Positions 23,385 to 34,327 of a stretch of 64,000 bases of DNA are shown here, in pieces. The stretch is from the NCBI GenBank assembly GCA_963971305.1, contig CAXARO010001648.1, forward strand, positions 1-64,000. Direction: 5' to 3'. A model generated the notes under the pieces. The model did no database searches, was not told the DNA's origin, and was given only the letters and a program-made list of their open reading frames with translations. Numbering within the stretch: position 1 is the first letter of the stretch; each line of letters starts with the position of its first letter. A program made the position numbers and the translations under genes. This DNA is from Arcuatula senhousia. Its lineage: Eukaryota > Mollusca > Bivalvia > Mytilida > Mytilidae.

Positions 23385-23684
23385 CTCTATCTAATTGTGC
23401 CGTTGTATGTGTTCTGATTGTGTTTACTTTATCAAATGTGTCGTTGTATGTGTTATGGTTGTGTTTACTCTATCTAATGGTGTCGTTGTATGTGTTCTGA
23501 TTGTGTTTACTTTATCAAATGTATCGTTGTATGTGTTATGGTTGTGTTTACTCTATTTAATCGTGTCGTTGTATGTGTTATGGTTGTGTTTACTCTATCT
23601 AATTGTGTCGTTGTATGTGTTCTGATTGTGTTTACTCTATCTAATTGTGTTGTTGTATGTGTTCTGGTTGTGTTTACATTATTT
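23385..23684 (+). repeat. 42-bp tandem array, about 7 units
   Basis: Unit ATTGTGTCGTTGTATGTGTT then CTGATTGTGTTTACTCTATC and TA. Alternating CTGATTG and ATGGTTG variants suggest a two-unit period in the middle. Units of 41-42 bp. Confidence 0.85.
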
Positions 23685-24835
23685 AAGAAGCGGAGGTACC
23701 AATGGGGTATCCGAATGTCAAAAGTCCGAAAGGGCAGAGACAAAACCAGTAAACACCAACAAGAACGGGACAAAATCAGACAACATGTATAACATGGAAA
23801 CACAAAATAACTGAATATCAATCAACAACGCGAACTCCAGTCGAAACAAGAGTGAACTCAGGTGCTCCGGAAGAGTAAGCAGTTCCTGTTTGCTATAGCA
23901 CACCCGTTGCGTTGCCAATAGTCCATTCAGCGTGTCAAATCCGGTAAAGGAAGACAAAACAAAACCCTATGACAAACCAACATCTGCACTCATCTGAGAT
24001 ATTGAAATCCCATATTTGTCTATAAGTGCATGATGTCTTCCGTAAAATTTCTTGAGTGAAGACAGCAACCGAGGAGCAACATAACCCTGTGTTAGCAATT
24101 TTTGCGTCAGACGTGTTGCTCTGCAAAGGAAATCGATGTAAGTTCCGCACGTTCTAGAGTAACGAAACACAAACAATAGGGGGATTCGAATGGGCACTAG
24201 CTGTAGACCTCTGCTTGCACATCTCGAAATAGACTCTCAAGGAAAATTGTTGAACTAACCTCTATGACAAACGTGATGACATCAAATTTCCAATAATTAA
24301 CTATCCTTTTTGTGTATCAACACATTCCGTCTGCTCTAGCTTATTGAGTTTACGTATCACAATTGATCCGTTTCTCAAGAGCTTGTTGGAATTAAATCGA
24401 TTTCCTTGGCAGACCGTCACGCCTGACACAAAAATTGCTATCACAGGGTTATGTTGCTCCTTGCATGGTTGCTGTCTTCACGAAATTTAACGGAAGACAA
24501 CAACCGAGGAGGATAGACAAATATGGGGTTTATATCTCTCAGATGTTGGTTTGTCATAGGGTTTTGTTTGTCTTCCTTGATCGGATTTGACAAAGTAAAT
24601 TTGTAATTGGCTTCGTGACGGGTGTATTATAGCAAACAGGAACTGCTTACTCTTCCAGAGCACCTAGTTCACTGTAGTAACGACTTGAGTTCGCGTTGTT
24701 GATTTCTGTTCGCTTGAATTTGTGTTTTTGTGTTTGTTGTTTCTTCGTGCTGTTCCTGTTCGTGTTTGTACTGGTTTTGTCGTTGCCTATTCGGACTTTT
24801 GAAACTCGAATGCCCCATTGGTGCCTCTTTGCTTT
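23685..24835. mobile_element. Fold-back element with about 480-bp inverted arms
   Basis: The left arm (23685 to about 24170) starts GAAGCGGAGGTACCAATGGG. The right arm (about 24350-24835) ends in the reverse complement, CCCCATTGGTGCCTCTTTGC. Pairing is imperfect but long: ACAAAACCAGTAAACACC against the right-arm TACTGGTTTTGTCG; GGAGCAACATAACCCTGTG against CACAGGGTTATGTTGCTCC; GCAATTTTTGCGTCAGACG against CGCCTGACACAAAAATTGC. About 180 bp lie between the arms. It interrupts the G/T-rich tandem block. No transposase. Single arms occur at 17365 and 22295. Confidence 0.8.
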
Positions 24836-25157
24836 TTTTGTTATTTTTATTGTATTTGATAATATCTCTGTTTTATCATTTATTTTATTTTGTCTTTTTA
24901 GTTTGCTTTGGTTGTTTCAATGCTGTTTCATTAGACATTCTGTGTGCTTTTGTTGTTTCCATGTTATTTGATTGTGTCTTTGTGCGTGTTCTGGTTTTGT
25001 TGCTTGTGCTTTCTTGTGTGCACGTTTTTATATTTAGTCTTTTGGTGTTTTTGATTGTTTCCATTTTGTTTTATTGTGTCATTATATGTGTTCTTATTGT
25101 GTCCACGTTACCTATTGTGTCTTTTAGAGTGATTGTGTTGATGTAATTTGTTTTTGG
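24836..25157 (+). repeat. Degenerate G/T-rich repeat continuation
   Basis: T- and G-rich words (TTGTGTC, GTGTTCT) of the same type as 22870-23384, without a clear period. Confidence 0.5.
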
Positions 25158-25387
25158 TGTGTTCTACCTGTGTGTAAGTGGTTTCTTTGAGTGTGTTTGG
25201 ATTGTGCTGATGTCATTTGATTGCTTCTTGTTGATGTGTTCTACCTGTGTGTACGTTGTGTCTTATAGTGTGCTTGGATTGTCCTTATGTCATTTGATTG
25301 TTTCTTGTTGATGTGTTCTACCTGTGTGTACGTTGTGTCTTTGAGAATGCTCTGGTTGTGTTGGTGTCATTTGATTGCTTCTTTTTG
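25158..25387 (+). repeat. 77-bp tandem repeat, three units
   Basis: TGTGTTCTACCTGTGTGTA recurs at 25158, 25235, 25312 and (changed) 25388, 76-77 bp apart. Each unit is one copy of the 32-bp motif plus about 45 bp containing TGATGTCATTTGATTG. Confidence 0.8.
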
Positions 25388-28300
25388 GTGTGTTCTACCT
25401 GTTTGCACGTTGTGTCTTTGTTCTACCTATTTGCACGTTGTGTCTTTGTGTGTTCTACCTGTGTCCACGTTGTATCTTTATGTGTTCCACCTGTCTCCAT
25501 GTTGTATCTTAATGTGTCCTACCTGTGTCCACGTTGTGTCTTTGTGTGTTCTACCTGTGTCCACGTTGTATCTTAATGTGATCTACCTGTGTCCACGTTG
25601 TATTTTTATGTGTTCCACCTGTCTCCATGTTGTATCTAAATGTGTTCTACCTGTCTGCACGTTGTGTCTTTATGTGTTCTACCTGTGTCCACGTTGTATC
25701 TTTGTGTGTTCTACCTGTCTGCACGTTGTGTCTTTGTGTGTTCTACCTGTGTCCATGTTGTGTCTTTATGTGTTCCACCTGTCTCCATGTTGTATCTAAA
25801 TGTGTTCTACCTGTCTGCACGTTGTGTCTTTATGTGTTCTACCTGTGTCCACGTTGTATCTTTGTGTGTTCTACCTGTCTGCACGTTGTATCTTAATGTG
25901 TCCTACCTGTGTCCACGTTGTGTCTTTGTGTGTTCTACCTGTGTCCACGTTGTATCTTAATGTGATCTACCTGTGTCCACGTTGTATTTTTATGTGTTCC
26001 ACCTGTCTCCATGTTGTATCTAAATGTGTTCTACCTGTCTGCACGTTGTGTCTTTATGTGTTCTACCTGTGTCCACGTTGTATTTTTATGTGTTCCACCT
26101 GTCTCCATGTTGTATCTAAATGTGTTCTACCTGTCTGCACGTTGTGTCTTTATGTGTTCTACCTGTGTCCATGTTGTATCTAAATGTGTTCTACCTGTCT
26201 TCACGTTGTGTCTTTATGTGTTCTACCTGTGTCCACGTTGTATCTTTGTGTGTTTTTACCTGTCTGCACGTTGTGTCTTTGTGAGATCTACCTGTGTCCA
26301 CGTTGTGTCTCTGTGTGTTCTACCTGTGTCAACGTTGTATCTTCATGTGGTCTACCTGTGTCCACGTTGTGTCTCTGTGTGTTCTACCTGTGTCATCGTT
26401 GTATCTTCATGTGTTCTACCTGTGTCCACGTTGTGTCTCTGTTGTTCTATCTGTGTCAACGTTGTGTCTTTGTGTGTTATACCTGTGTTCACGTTGTGTC
26501 CTAATGTGTTCTACCTGTATCCACATTGTGTTTTTGTGTGTTATACCTGTGTCCACATTGTGTCTTTGTGTGTTCTACCTGTGTTCACGTTGTATCTTAA
26601 TGTGTTCTACCTGTGTCCACGTCATGTCATTGTGTGTTCTACCTGTTTGCACGTTGTGTCTTTGTGTGTTCTACCTGTGTCCATGTTGTGTTTTTGTGTG
26701 TTCTACCTGTGTCCACGTTGTGTCTTAATGTGTTCTACCTGTGTCCATGTTGTGTCTTTGTGTGTTCTACCTGTTTGCACGTTGTGTCTTAATGTGTTTT
26801 ACCTGTGTCCACGTTGTATCTTTATGTGTTCCACCTGTCTCCATGTTGTATCGTAATGTGTTCTACCTGTGTCCACGTTGTGTCTTTGTGTGTTCTACCT
26901 GTCTGCACGTTGTGTCTTTCTGTGTTCTACCTGTGTCCACGTTGTATCTTTGTGTGTTCTACCTGTCTGCACGTTGTGTCTTTGTGTGATCTACCTGTGT
27001 CCACTTTATGTCTTTGTATGTTCTACCTGTGTCAACGTTGTATCTTTATGTGTTCTACCTGTGTCCACGTTGTGTCTTTGTGTGTTCTATCTGTGTCAAA
27101 GTTGTATCTTCATGTGTTCTACCTGTGTCCACGTTGTGTCTTTGTGTGTTCTACCTTTGTCCACGTTGTATCTTAATGTGTTCTACCTGTGTCCACGTTG
27201 TATCTTTATGTGTTCCACCTGTCTCCATGTTGTATCTAAATGTGTTCTACCTGTCTTCACGTTGTGTCTTTATGTGTTCTATCTGTGTCAATGTTGTGTT
27301 TTTGTGTGTTCTACCTGTGTCCACGTTGTGTCTTAATGTGTTCTACCTGTGTCCATGTTGTGTCTTTGTGTGTTCTACCTGTTTGCACGTTGTGTCTTAA
27401 TGTGTCTTACCTGTGTCCACGTTGTATCTTAATGTGTTCTACCTGTGTCAACGTTGTGTCTTTGTGTGTTCTACCTGTTTGCTAGTTGTGTCTTTGTGTG
27501 TTCTACCTGTGTCAATGTTGTGTCTTTGTGTGTTTTACCTGTGTCCATGTATTGTCTTTGTGTGTTCTACCTGTTTGCACGTTGTCTCTTAATGTGTTTC
27601 ACCTGTGTACACGTTGTGTCATTCTTTTACCTGTGTCCACGTTGTGTCTTTGTGTGTTCTACCTGTGTCCACGTTGTATCTTTATGTGTTCTACCTGTGT
27701 CCATGTTGTGTTTTTGTGTGTTCTACCTGTGTCCACGTTGTGTCTTAATGTGTTCTACCTGTGTCCATGTTGTGTCTTTGTGTGTTCTACCTGTTTGCAC
27801 GTTGTGTCTTAATGTGTTTTACCTGTGTCCACGTTGTATCTTTATGTGTTCCACCTGTCTCCATGTTGTATCGTAATGTGTTCTACCTGTGTCCACGTTG
27901 TGTCTTTGTGTGTTCTACCTGTCTGCACGTTGTGTCTTTCTGTGTTCTACCTGTGTCCACGTTGTATCTTTGTGTGTTCTACCTGTCTGCACGTTGTGTC
28001 TTTGTGTGATCTACCTGTGTCCACTTTATGTCTATGTATGTTCTACCTGTGTCAACGTTGTATCTTTATGTGTTCTACCTGTGTCCACGTTGTGTCTTTG
28101 TGTGTTGTATCTGTGTCAAAGTTGTATCTTCATGTGTTCTACCTGTGTCCACGTTGTGTCTTTGTGTGTTCTACCTTTGTCCACGTTGTATCTTAATGTG
28201 TTCTACCTGTGTCCACGTTGTATCTTTATGTGTTCCACCTGTCTCCATGTTGTATCTAAATGTGTTCTACCTGTCTGCACGTTGTGTCTTTATGTGTTCT

Positions 28301-28738
28301 ACCTGTGTCAATGTTGTGTTTTTGTGTGTTCTACCTGTGTCCACGTTGTGTCTTAATGTGTTCTACCTGTGTCCATGTTGTGTCTTTGTGTGTTCTACCT
28401 GTTTGCACGTTGTGTCTTAATGTGTCTTACCTGTGTCCACGTTGTATCTTAATGTGTTCTACCTGTGTCCACGTTGTGTCTTTGTGTGTTCTACCTGTTT
28501 GCTAGTTGTGTCTTTGTGTGTTCTACCTGTGTCCATGTTGTGTCTTTGTGTGTTTTACCTGTGTCCATGTATTGTCTTTTTGTGTTCTACCTGTTTGCAC
28601 GTTGTCTCTTAATGTGTTTTACCTGTGTACACGTTGTGTCATTCTTTTACCTGTGTCCACGTTGTGTCTTTGTGTGTTCTACCTGTGTTTACGTTGTATC
28701 TTTATGTGTTCTACCTATGTGCACGTTGTGTCTTTGCG
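25388..28738 (+). repeat. 32-bp satellite-like array, about 105 units
   Basis: Unit TGTGTGTTCTACCTGTGTCC then ACGTTGTGTCTT. Variants alternate at the same sites: GTGTCC/GTCTGC/GTTTGC, ACG/ATG, GTGTC/GTATC, TTTG/TTAA/TAAA. The unit is not a multiple of three, so all three plus-strand frames stay open through many units and give the same cysteine- and valine-rich repeat peptide shifted. Stops come only from TTAATG and CTAAATG variants. Not taken as coding. A 1,020-bp block inside it is duplicated (next entry). Confidence 0.9.
26664..28703 (+). repeat. 1,020-bp higher-order duplication within the 32-bp array
   Basis: 26664-27683 and 27684-28703 have the same succession of unit variants with few differences (for example GTATGTTC preceded by TTTG versus TATG at 27012/28032). 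A shortened unit (TGTCATTCTTTTACC) occurs at the same place in both. The offset is 1,020 bp throughout. Confidence 0.85.
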
Positions 28739-28749
28739 CGTTAGGAGGT

Positions 28750-30715
28750 ATGGCATTAATGCCAATATTTTTATTTACAACCCTACCACCACTGAAGAGT
28801 TGAAACCTTCATTTCATAAATTAGACAAAAAGATGTCAACAATTGTTGTGCAAATAATGAATCAACCCCTTATGGAAAAAATTATTGTTCAATGCACGAC
28901 AACATGCAACATGATTTCTATAGTGATATGTAGTATCAAATTTTCTTGGAGAACATTCTGCCATGCTATACAATACATTTGAATGAAAATAAATTTCAAA
29001 CACAATGAATATTATAGTGATTATATACTGTAACGTATTGACATAGTCAAAATATTATTTTTTCATATTAGAATAAAGATTAACAATTCCATATTATTTC
29101 AGTAGAAACTAAGTTAAACTTGGAGTTTAAATAGACCACCAGAAAGTCAAATTTCCTGGTATCGTCATCGCTTGTTGTTAATTTGTCAATTAAATAAAGG
29201 GTATCACACCGTTCTACTGATGTAATCAGCTGATAAAACAAACTAAATGACGCAGAGATCCTTAAATTTAATTGTGGGTCCTAGTCCAGTATTGTACCAA
29301 AAAATTGAATTTTACACTTCGGGATACAGGTGACAGACATACTGTCACGAATCAAATGACTCGGAAAAGAGCCTTCACTTATAATCAAACATTTTTCTTT
29401 TAATATGGGAAATAAAGTCACATAGTATTTCCTGTCCAAAGTTAATGAAAACAATGTTTTAAGGATAAGGTTGGAGTGAAACGGTGTGTTAACATCAAAT
29501 TAAGACCACTCGGACAGAAATATTGTGAAATGAGGCATGATAATTTCGAGCTCTTGGGGCAAAAATCTTTTATGCACAAATTAAGACTTGACAATCATTG
29601 CAATCTTTTAACGGTCTCGTAGAGTCTCGCGTGGCTTTTGAAATGAGAAGATTTTTTAGAGACATATGTCTAAACATTTGCGATGATAATCAAAATATAA
29701 TATTTTTATTTCTTCTGAACCGTTAATGTGGCGCAGAAGCTCTCAATCTCAATGCCCTTAATAGCAGATATCTGATTAGGCTCTCAGTAACGAGCATTGA
29801 GCGATTCTTAATAGCCTTTAAACAAAAGTCAACATTTCTCATCTTTAAAAAATGTGACGATTTAGAGATTATAATTGCAGCAGTTCATTAAGTTTTGATT
29901 AAGACCTCCTATCGCATGACAGATTGTCCCTAAATCGGGTTGATATCATCAGACTGTGGCTCTCATGGTAAGGTGTTAATCATAAATGTTTCTATTTCAA
30001 TTTAAAATAATGTTTTAAATCTGATTTCAATAAAGATTATCGAATTAAACATTTTAATGGTACCAATTTACTGATGGTGAATCATTTTGGCAGTGATATA
30101 GACCTGTTTATATTCTAATATACAGGTCTTTGGTCCGGTTGTGAAGCCTTATATATATATTACTTGCCAAACTTTTTATGGTGATGTCCGAACATTTATT
30201 AAAAAAAATTGTTACATATTCCACTTAGTATTGTAGACCTATCACAGTAAATACAGAGAACAAGAGTTTATTGTAACTCGAATGATCCAAGCCCTATTCG
30301 TCTTCGCATACTTCGGCGGGACAGCGACTGCAAGGGGCGAAATATAACGACTGTATTATTCGGGTTAGAGTTTATTGTAGACTAAGAGTGAAATTTATTT
30401 CATTATTACTAAACAAGTTATTTCAAATAGAAATGTAGTACCGAGAACGAGCATCACCAGGAACATCATGTTCATACTAAAAATATTTAAATTGTTACAA
30501 TAAATAAAATAGTTATTGAAATAATAATAAAAGTATCTTAACTGAATTTTAAATGTTGTCGTAAATTTTTGGATAGAGCTTTTTCATGTAAATAGATCGA
30601 TAATCTCTCCCATGGTTGTTTACTGGGAAGCTGTGTAGCCGGCACAACCTCTGATTATTTCCGATTATCTCTAATGACACTTATATAATAAGGCCTATTT
30701 ATATAAACACTTAAA
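28750..30715. other. Non-coding stretch
   Basis: Unique-looking AT-rich DNA; no exon or repeat recognised. Confidence 0.4.
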
Positions 30716-30716
30716 A

Positions 30717-31200
30717 ATGACGACGAAGATAATATCTTTCAAAAATAGACCAACTTTCACTAAACTTAGAAAATATGACCACAAAATCGAAGTTGAAAGG
30801 TATAATATATTAAATACCAAAAGAAAAGAGATTATGTATTTTTGTAATAAAGTAGAAGACGAGAATCATTTCCTTTTCAATGCCATAAAAATCAGACACA
30901 TCAATTTATATCATGTTCAAAGAATTAAACTTAAAAGACTATAATTTGGAATCTTTAAAGGAAATACTAGTAGATAAATCGAAATGGCTTTTAAATCCAT
31001 GAAGACCTGATCAAATACCATAGTTTATTCTTTTTTAACACAGTCATTAGAACTGAGAAGAGAGGATACTCCATAATATACATGTACTATATTTTCTGTT
31101 ACTGTTTATGTTCTGTATGTTTCATCCTTGTATTTGTATTTTGTAATGTATTGTCATACCTAATATGGACATGTTTGCATAAATAAAGAATTGTTTTAAC
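30717..31200 (+). mobile_element. LINE remnant, 3' end
   Basis: The first 75 codons resemble the zinc-finger-like end of LINE reverse transcriptases (FCNKVEDENHFLFNAIK; intact relatives have FC...VEDE.HFLF.C), with the last cysteine lost. Non-coding DNA ending AATAAAGAATTGTTTTAAC follows, a typical LINE tail. A short, decayed fragment. Confidence 0.55.
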
Positions 31201-32050
31201 TTATAATGGTAATGGAAACTTTATATTGGATTCAAATGTAGTTGGAAGTGCTTCAATATTAAGTAGGAACAATAAAAATGTCTTGCCAAATGCGTTTAAT
31301 TATTTATTTTTAATGAAAAAAATCAAATCAGATTTCTGCATTTCTGACGAAGCAAGAGCAAAACGAACCATGTTTTTCGCGTAAAATGACCATTTTCCTG
31401 AGAAAAAAGCATTAAGTATATATGTTTGTCTGATCACTTACTAGTAATTGTTTTTTGTTACATAATACCCTTCACGGGTTTTGATTAGATAATAAAAATT
31501 CTTATTCTTATTATTTGTAAAGTATCATGCAAGGACTGTGAGTTTAGATAAAGTATGTTTTTAAAAATTACATTAAATTCGGTTTTTATTGATTTTTTAA
31601 TTGTTTGCTTCTTTAGTTTTTTTAGTGTTTTTGTTTGTTTATTTGTTTGGGCTTTTTTGTAATAGGAAATATTTGTTTACCTCTGAAATACTTGAAAAGA
31701 CAATCAAATTGGCGCCTCTTTGATTTTTGTATTTAAAATTATTTCATTCAGATGGCTAAAGACTGCAAATCGATCAACAATTCTAACTAATGTGGAAGAA
31801 ATTCAACTTTTTAATGTACCAGAATAAGACAAGAATGTTGTTTATTATACCCTTATTATGATTTAACAAAATAAGGTACAAGTAATAAGGATGGCGGTAA
31901 TGACATTCACGTGAATACTTGGAAGGCATTAATCTCGTATTTTTCCAAGTCTTGTCCACCTTTCTTTTTTTGACAGTCTTCATTTCTGCTTGCGTTCGAC
32001 ATTCAATTCCAGGGAGTCTCAGGTAGGAAAAATGGAGCAGAACGAGTGTC
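31201..32050. other. Non-coding stretch
   Basis: AT-rich; nothing recognised. Confidence 0.4.
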
Positions 32051-32054
32051 GTTA

Positions 32055-32345
32055 AAGGCGACTAAGGGTCTAGTAATTCTTACGTCGAATTTATGCACAG
32101 TCAAAGAGGGATCAAGTTATGTATCTAAGTGAATGAATAGGATGGGCTGTCTGGTGATACGGAAAGCCTGACCTCTGACCATAGTGGCCAAACGTGTGTA
32201 TAAAGAGCCATGTTTCTTACACGTAAAGATTCTTTTGTGGACCACTAAAGAGCACCTAATAGGACTAATAGGCTATATTTGCCACTCCTACCTTTCCCTG
32301 TTTTCAGTGATCTTGCCTTTTCCCCCTTCTTACTCCATTTCATTT
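32055..32345 (+). mobile_element. SINE-like dispersed repeat, diverged copy
   Basis: GGCGACTAAGGGTCTAGTAA, TTACGTCGAATT, GATACGGAAAGCCTGACC, ACCATAGTGGCCAAACGTG and CACGTAAAGATTC follow the copy at 8810 in order. The 3' end is lost. Confidence 0.6.
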
Positions 32346-32651
32346 AATCTAGTAAGAGGTAATGACTTAGGCGGACAAAGCGAGATAACTCAATTGTCAT
32401 TTATTATATGAAAAAAAAATAGTTAAACAGCCACAAAAATGCAACGGACAAATGTCAAGCTTCACGACCCTTTAGCATTGGAGAAAAATTACAATTTAGT
32501 TCAGGCAATAAACGTTGCTAAGCCTGACGTAGACAAATCTCATTCTAGCCAAAAGGTTGACGACAAAACAAATGCCGAATCGGGTTAGAAATTGTGACTT
32601 TAAACTCCTTATAATCAGCCTATATCTGGGAAAGAAGAAGATCATTTCTAA

Positions 32652-32927
32652 GGGGACGACCATTTGATTCTGAAAGGGGGGGGCTTGGCACTTTCGGTCG
32701 AGACAGATTATTTATTTTCAAAATTTTGCGGGCCAGAATATTTATTTTTCGCCGCTATGCGGCAAGAATATCTATTTTCTACATACAATAGCTTAATTGA
32801 GCAAGGATCTTGGGACAGATTATTTGTTTTCTTGCAAACAGAGGCCAGATTATTTATTTCCAACTTTTTCCATGTCAGAATATTTATTTACAAAAACTAC
32901 CAGGCTAAAAATCAAATGGTCGTCCCC
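32652..32927. mobile_element. MITE, GGGACGACC family, well preserved
   Basis: Terminal inverted repeats AGGGGACGACCATTTGATT (32651-32669) and its exact reverse complement (32910-32928). The flanks read TAA on both sides, consistent with a 3-bp TWA target duplication (PIF/Harbinger-type). The interior repeats AGATTATTTATTTTC words. No transposase. Confidence 0.7.
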
Positions 32928-32959
32928 TAAAATTTGATGTATTCTTCAACAAGTTGCGA

Positions 32960-33198
32960 GCTTACATCGGGGAGATTATAACACAATCAGAAACGCTAAC
33001 CATTCAGAATAACCCAAGAAAATTAAACAACACCTGGAGTGCTAACCACTCAGAATAACCCGGGGAAATTATAACACCATCAGAAATGCAAACCATTCAA
33101 AACAACCCAGAAAAATCATAACACCACCAGAAATGCAAACCATTCAGAATAATCCGGGGAGATTATAACACTATCAGAAACGTTAACCATTCAGACTC
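32960..33198 (+). repeat. Minisatellite, about 46-bp unit, about 5 copies
   Basis: Unit like CATTCAGAATAACCCGGGGA, GATTATAACACCATCAGAAA, TGCAAAC; five diverged copies. Confidence 0.8.
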
Positions 33199-33837
33199 TC
33201 GCTTACTCGTTCATTGTCCTTGGGTCATTACAGATGAAATACCTCGTTTTTGATAATTTTGTATCGAGCCTTCTGATTGGTCTTATTACATTTTTCTAAT
33301 GGGATTTTAACATGTTTCTGTATAAAAATTTATAAAGTTCAAGATCAGATCCAGAACGCACAAACGTGGTAATGAATGAGTTAAGCGAGAAAAAAAAACC
33401 CTGGGTTTCTGAGGATGGTACCAACGTGAATATCAATAAAACTGGGAAATTCTATTTGCTGTATATGTATATACAAAGAGTTACCTCTCGTCAGCACCTT
33501 TTGAATCAAATATCTCAAAAAAGACGTACTGATTAAGGTTGGGGGTCTAAGTTGTACTACAATATTCATATGCAATACATTTTACTACACCTGGTCTATT
33601 CATAACTCATCATAGACGCTCCAGCCCGAATAGAACCAAAATTATGTTGTTTTCTGTTGACGTCGAGGAAATTTTATTAATTGCCTATATTTGTTTGTTG
33701 ATGTAGTTCACTTGATCTTTTGGACATTTGTTTTGCGTTGTTTTGGATTTTACTCATTGATTCTTTCTTATTGATAAAATCAATTATTGTTTTGAATAAT
33801 TTTGCCTATGTTTGGTCTTTTCATGTACATGTTTTTG

Positions 33838-34038
33838 CTGTTCCTGTTGTTGTTTTTGTTGTTGTTGAATTTGTTGGCTATTGTTGTTGCTTTTGTTGTT
33901 GTTGTAATTGCTGTTGTTATTGTTGTGGTTGATGCTCTTGTTGTTGTTGTTGCTGCTGATGTTAGTTGTTGCTTTTGTTGTTGTTGTTGTTGATGCTGTT
34001 GCTGTTGATGATGCTGTTGTTGTTGATGATGATGTTAC

Positions 34039-34078
<40 letters not shown>

Positions 34079-34090
34079 GCTGTTGTTGGC

Positions 34091-34127
<37 letters not shown>

Positions 34128-34144
34128 GGTTGTTGTTGTTGTAA
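33838..34144 (+). repeat. (TTG)n microsatellite, interrupted
   Basis: Mostly TTG units with GCTG and GATG interruptions. It reads as polyglutamine and polythreonine on the minus strand, which creates a long open frame (33784-34326) that is not itself evidence of a gene. It lies just past the poly(A) signal of the minus-strand Ig gene. Confidence 0.9.
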
Positions 34145-34204
34145 GTGTTACTGCTGCTGCTGCAGAATCGTTTTAAAAGTACACAGTATGGCAACCAAAC
34201 AATG

Positions 34205-34327
34205 GAAAACTGAAAATTTTCATGGTGTTTATTGATAAAATAACTACAAGTATCAAAGCATTGTTTATCTTCTTCCTTGTCTTTTTCTGTCTTTATATCC
34301 TCTCTCAAATCAGTCTGCTTGGTCAAA
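34205..34327 (-). CDS. Terminal exon of the secreted Ig gene (stop and 3' UTR)
   Basis: The acceptor TTTCATTTTACAG has a long pyrimidine tract. In the expected phase the first full codon after the junction is TGA. AATAAA is at 34233-34228. In another phase the exon is open and charged (LREDIKTEKDKEEDK), so the C-terminus is not settled. Confidence 0.5.

Noticed and set aside
24836..25160. Possible hydrophobic multi-span protein (138 codons)
   Set aside because: T/G-rich repeat DNA gives V/L/F/C-rich peptides that mimic membrane proteins; no other coding evidence.
25287..28982. Many long cysteine-rich open frames (up to 281 codons)
   Set aside because: They are produced by the 32-bp tandem unit, appear in all three frames, and stop or start only where unit variants create TAA or ATG. 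No unique flanks, signal peptide or splice structure.
33784..34326. 180-codon polyglutamine/polythreonine frame on the minus strand
   Set aside because: Driven by the (TTG)n microsatellite. Only its first part overlaps the terminal exon of the secreted Ig gene, where the expected reading phase gives a stop.
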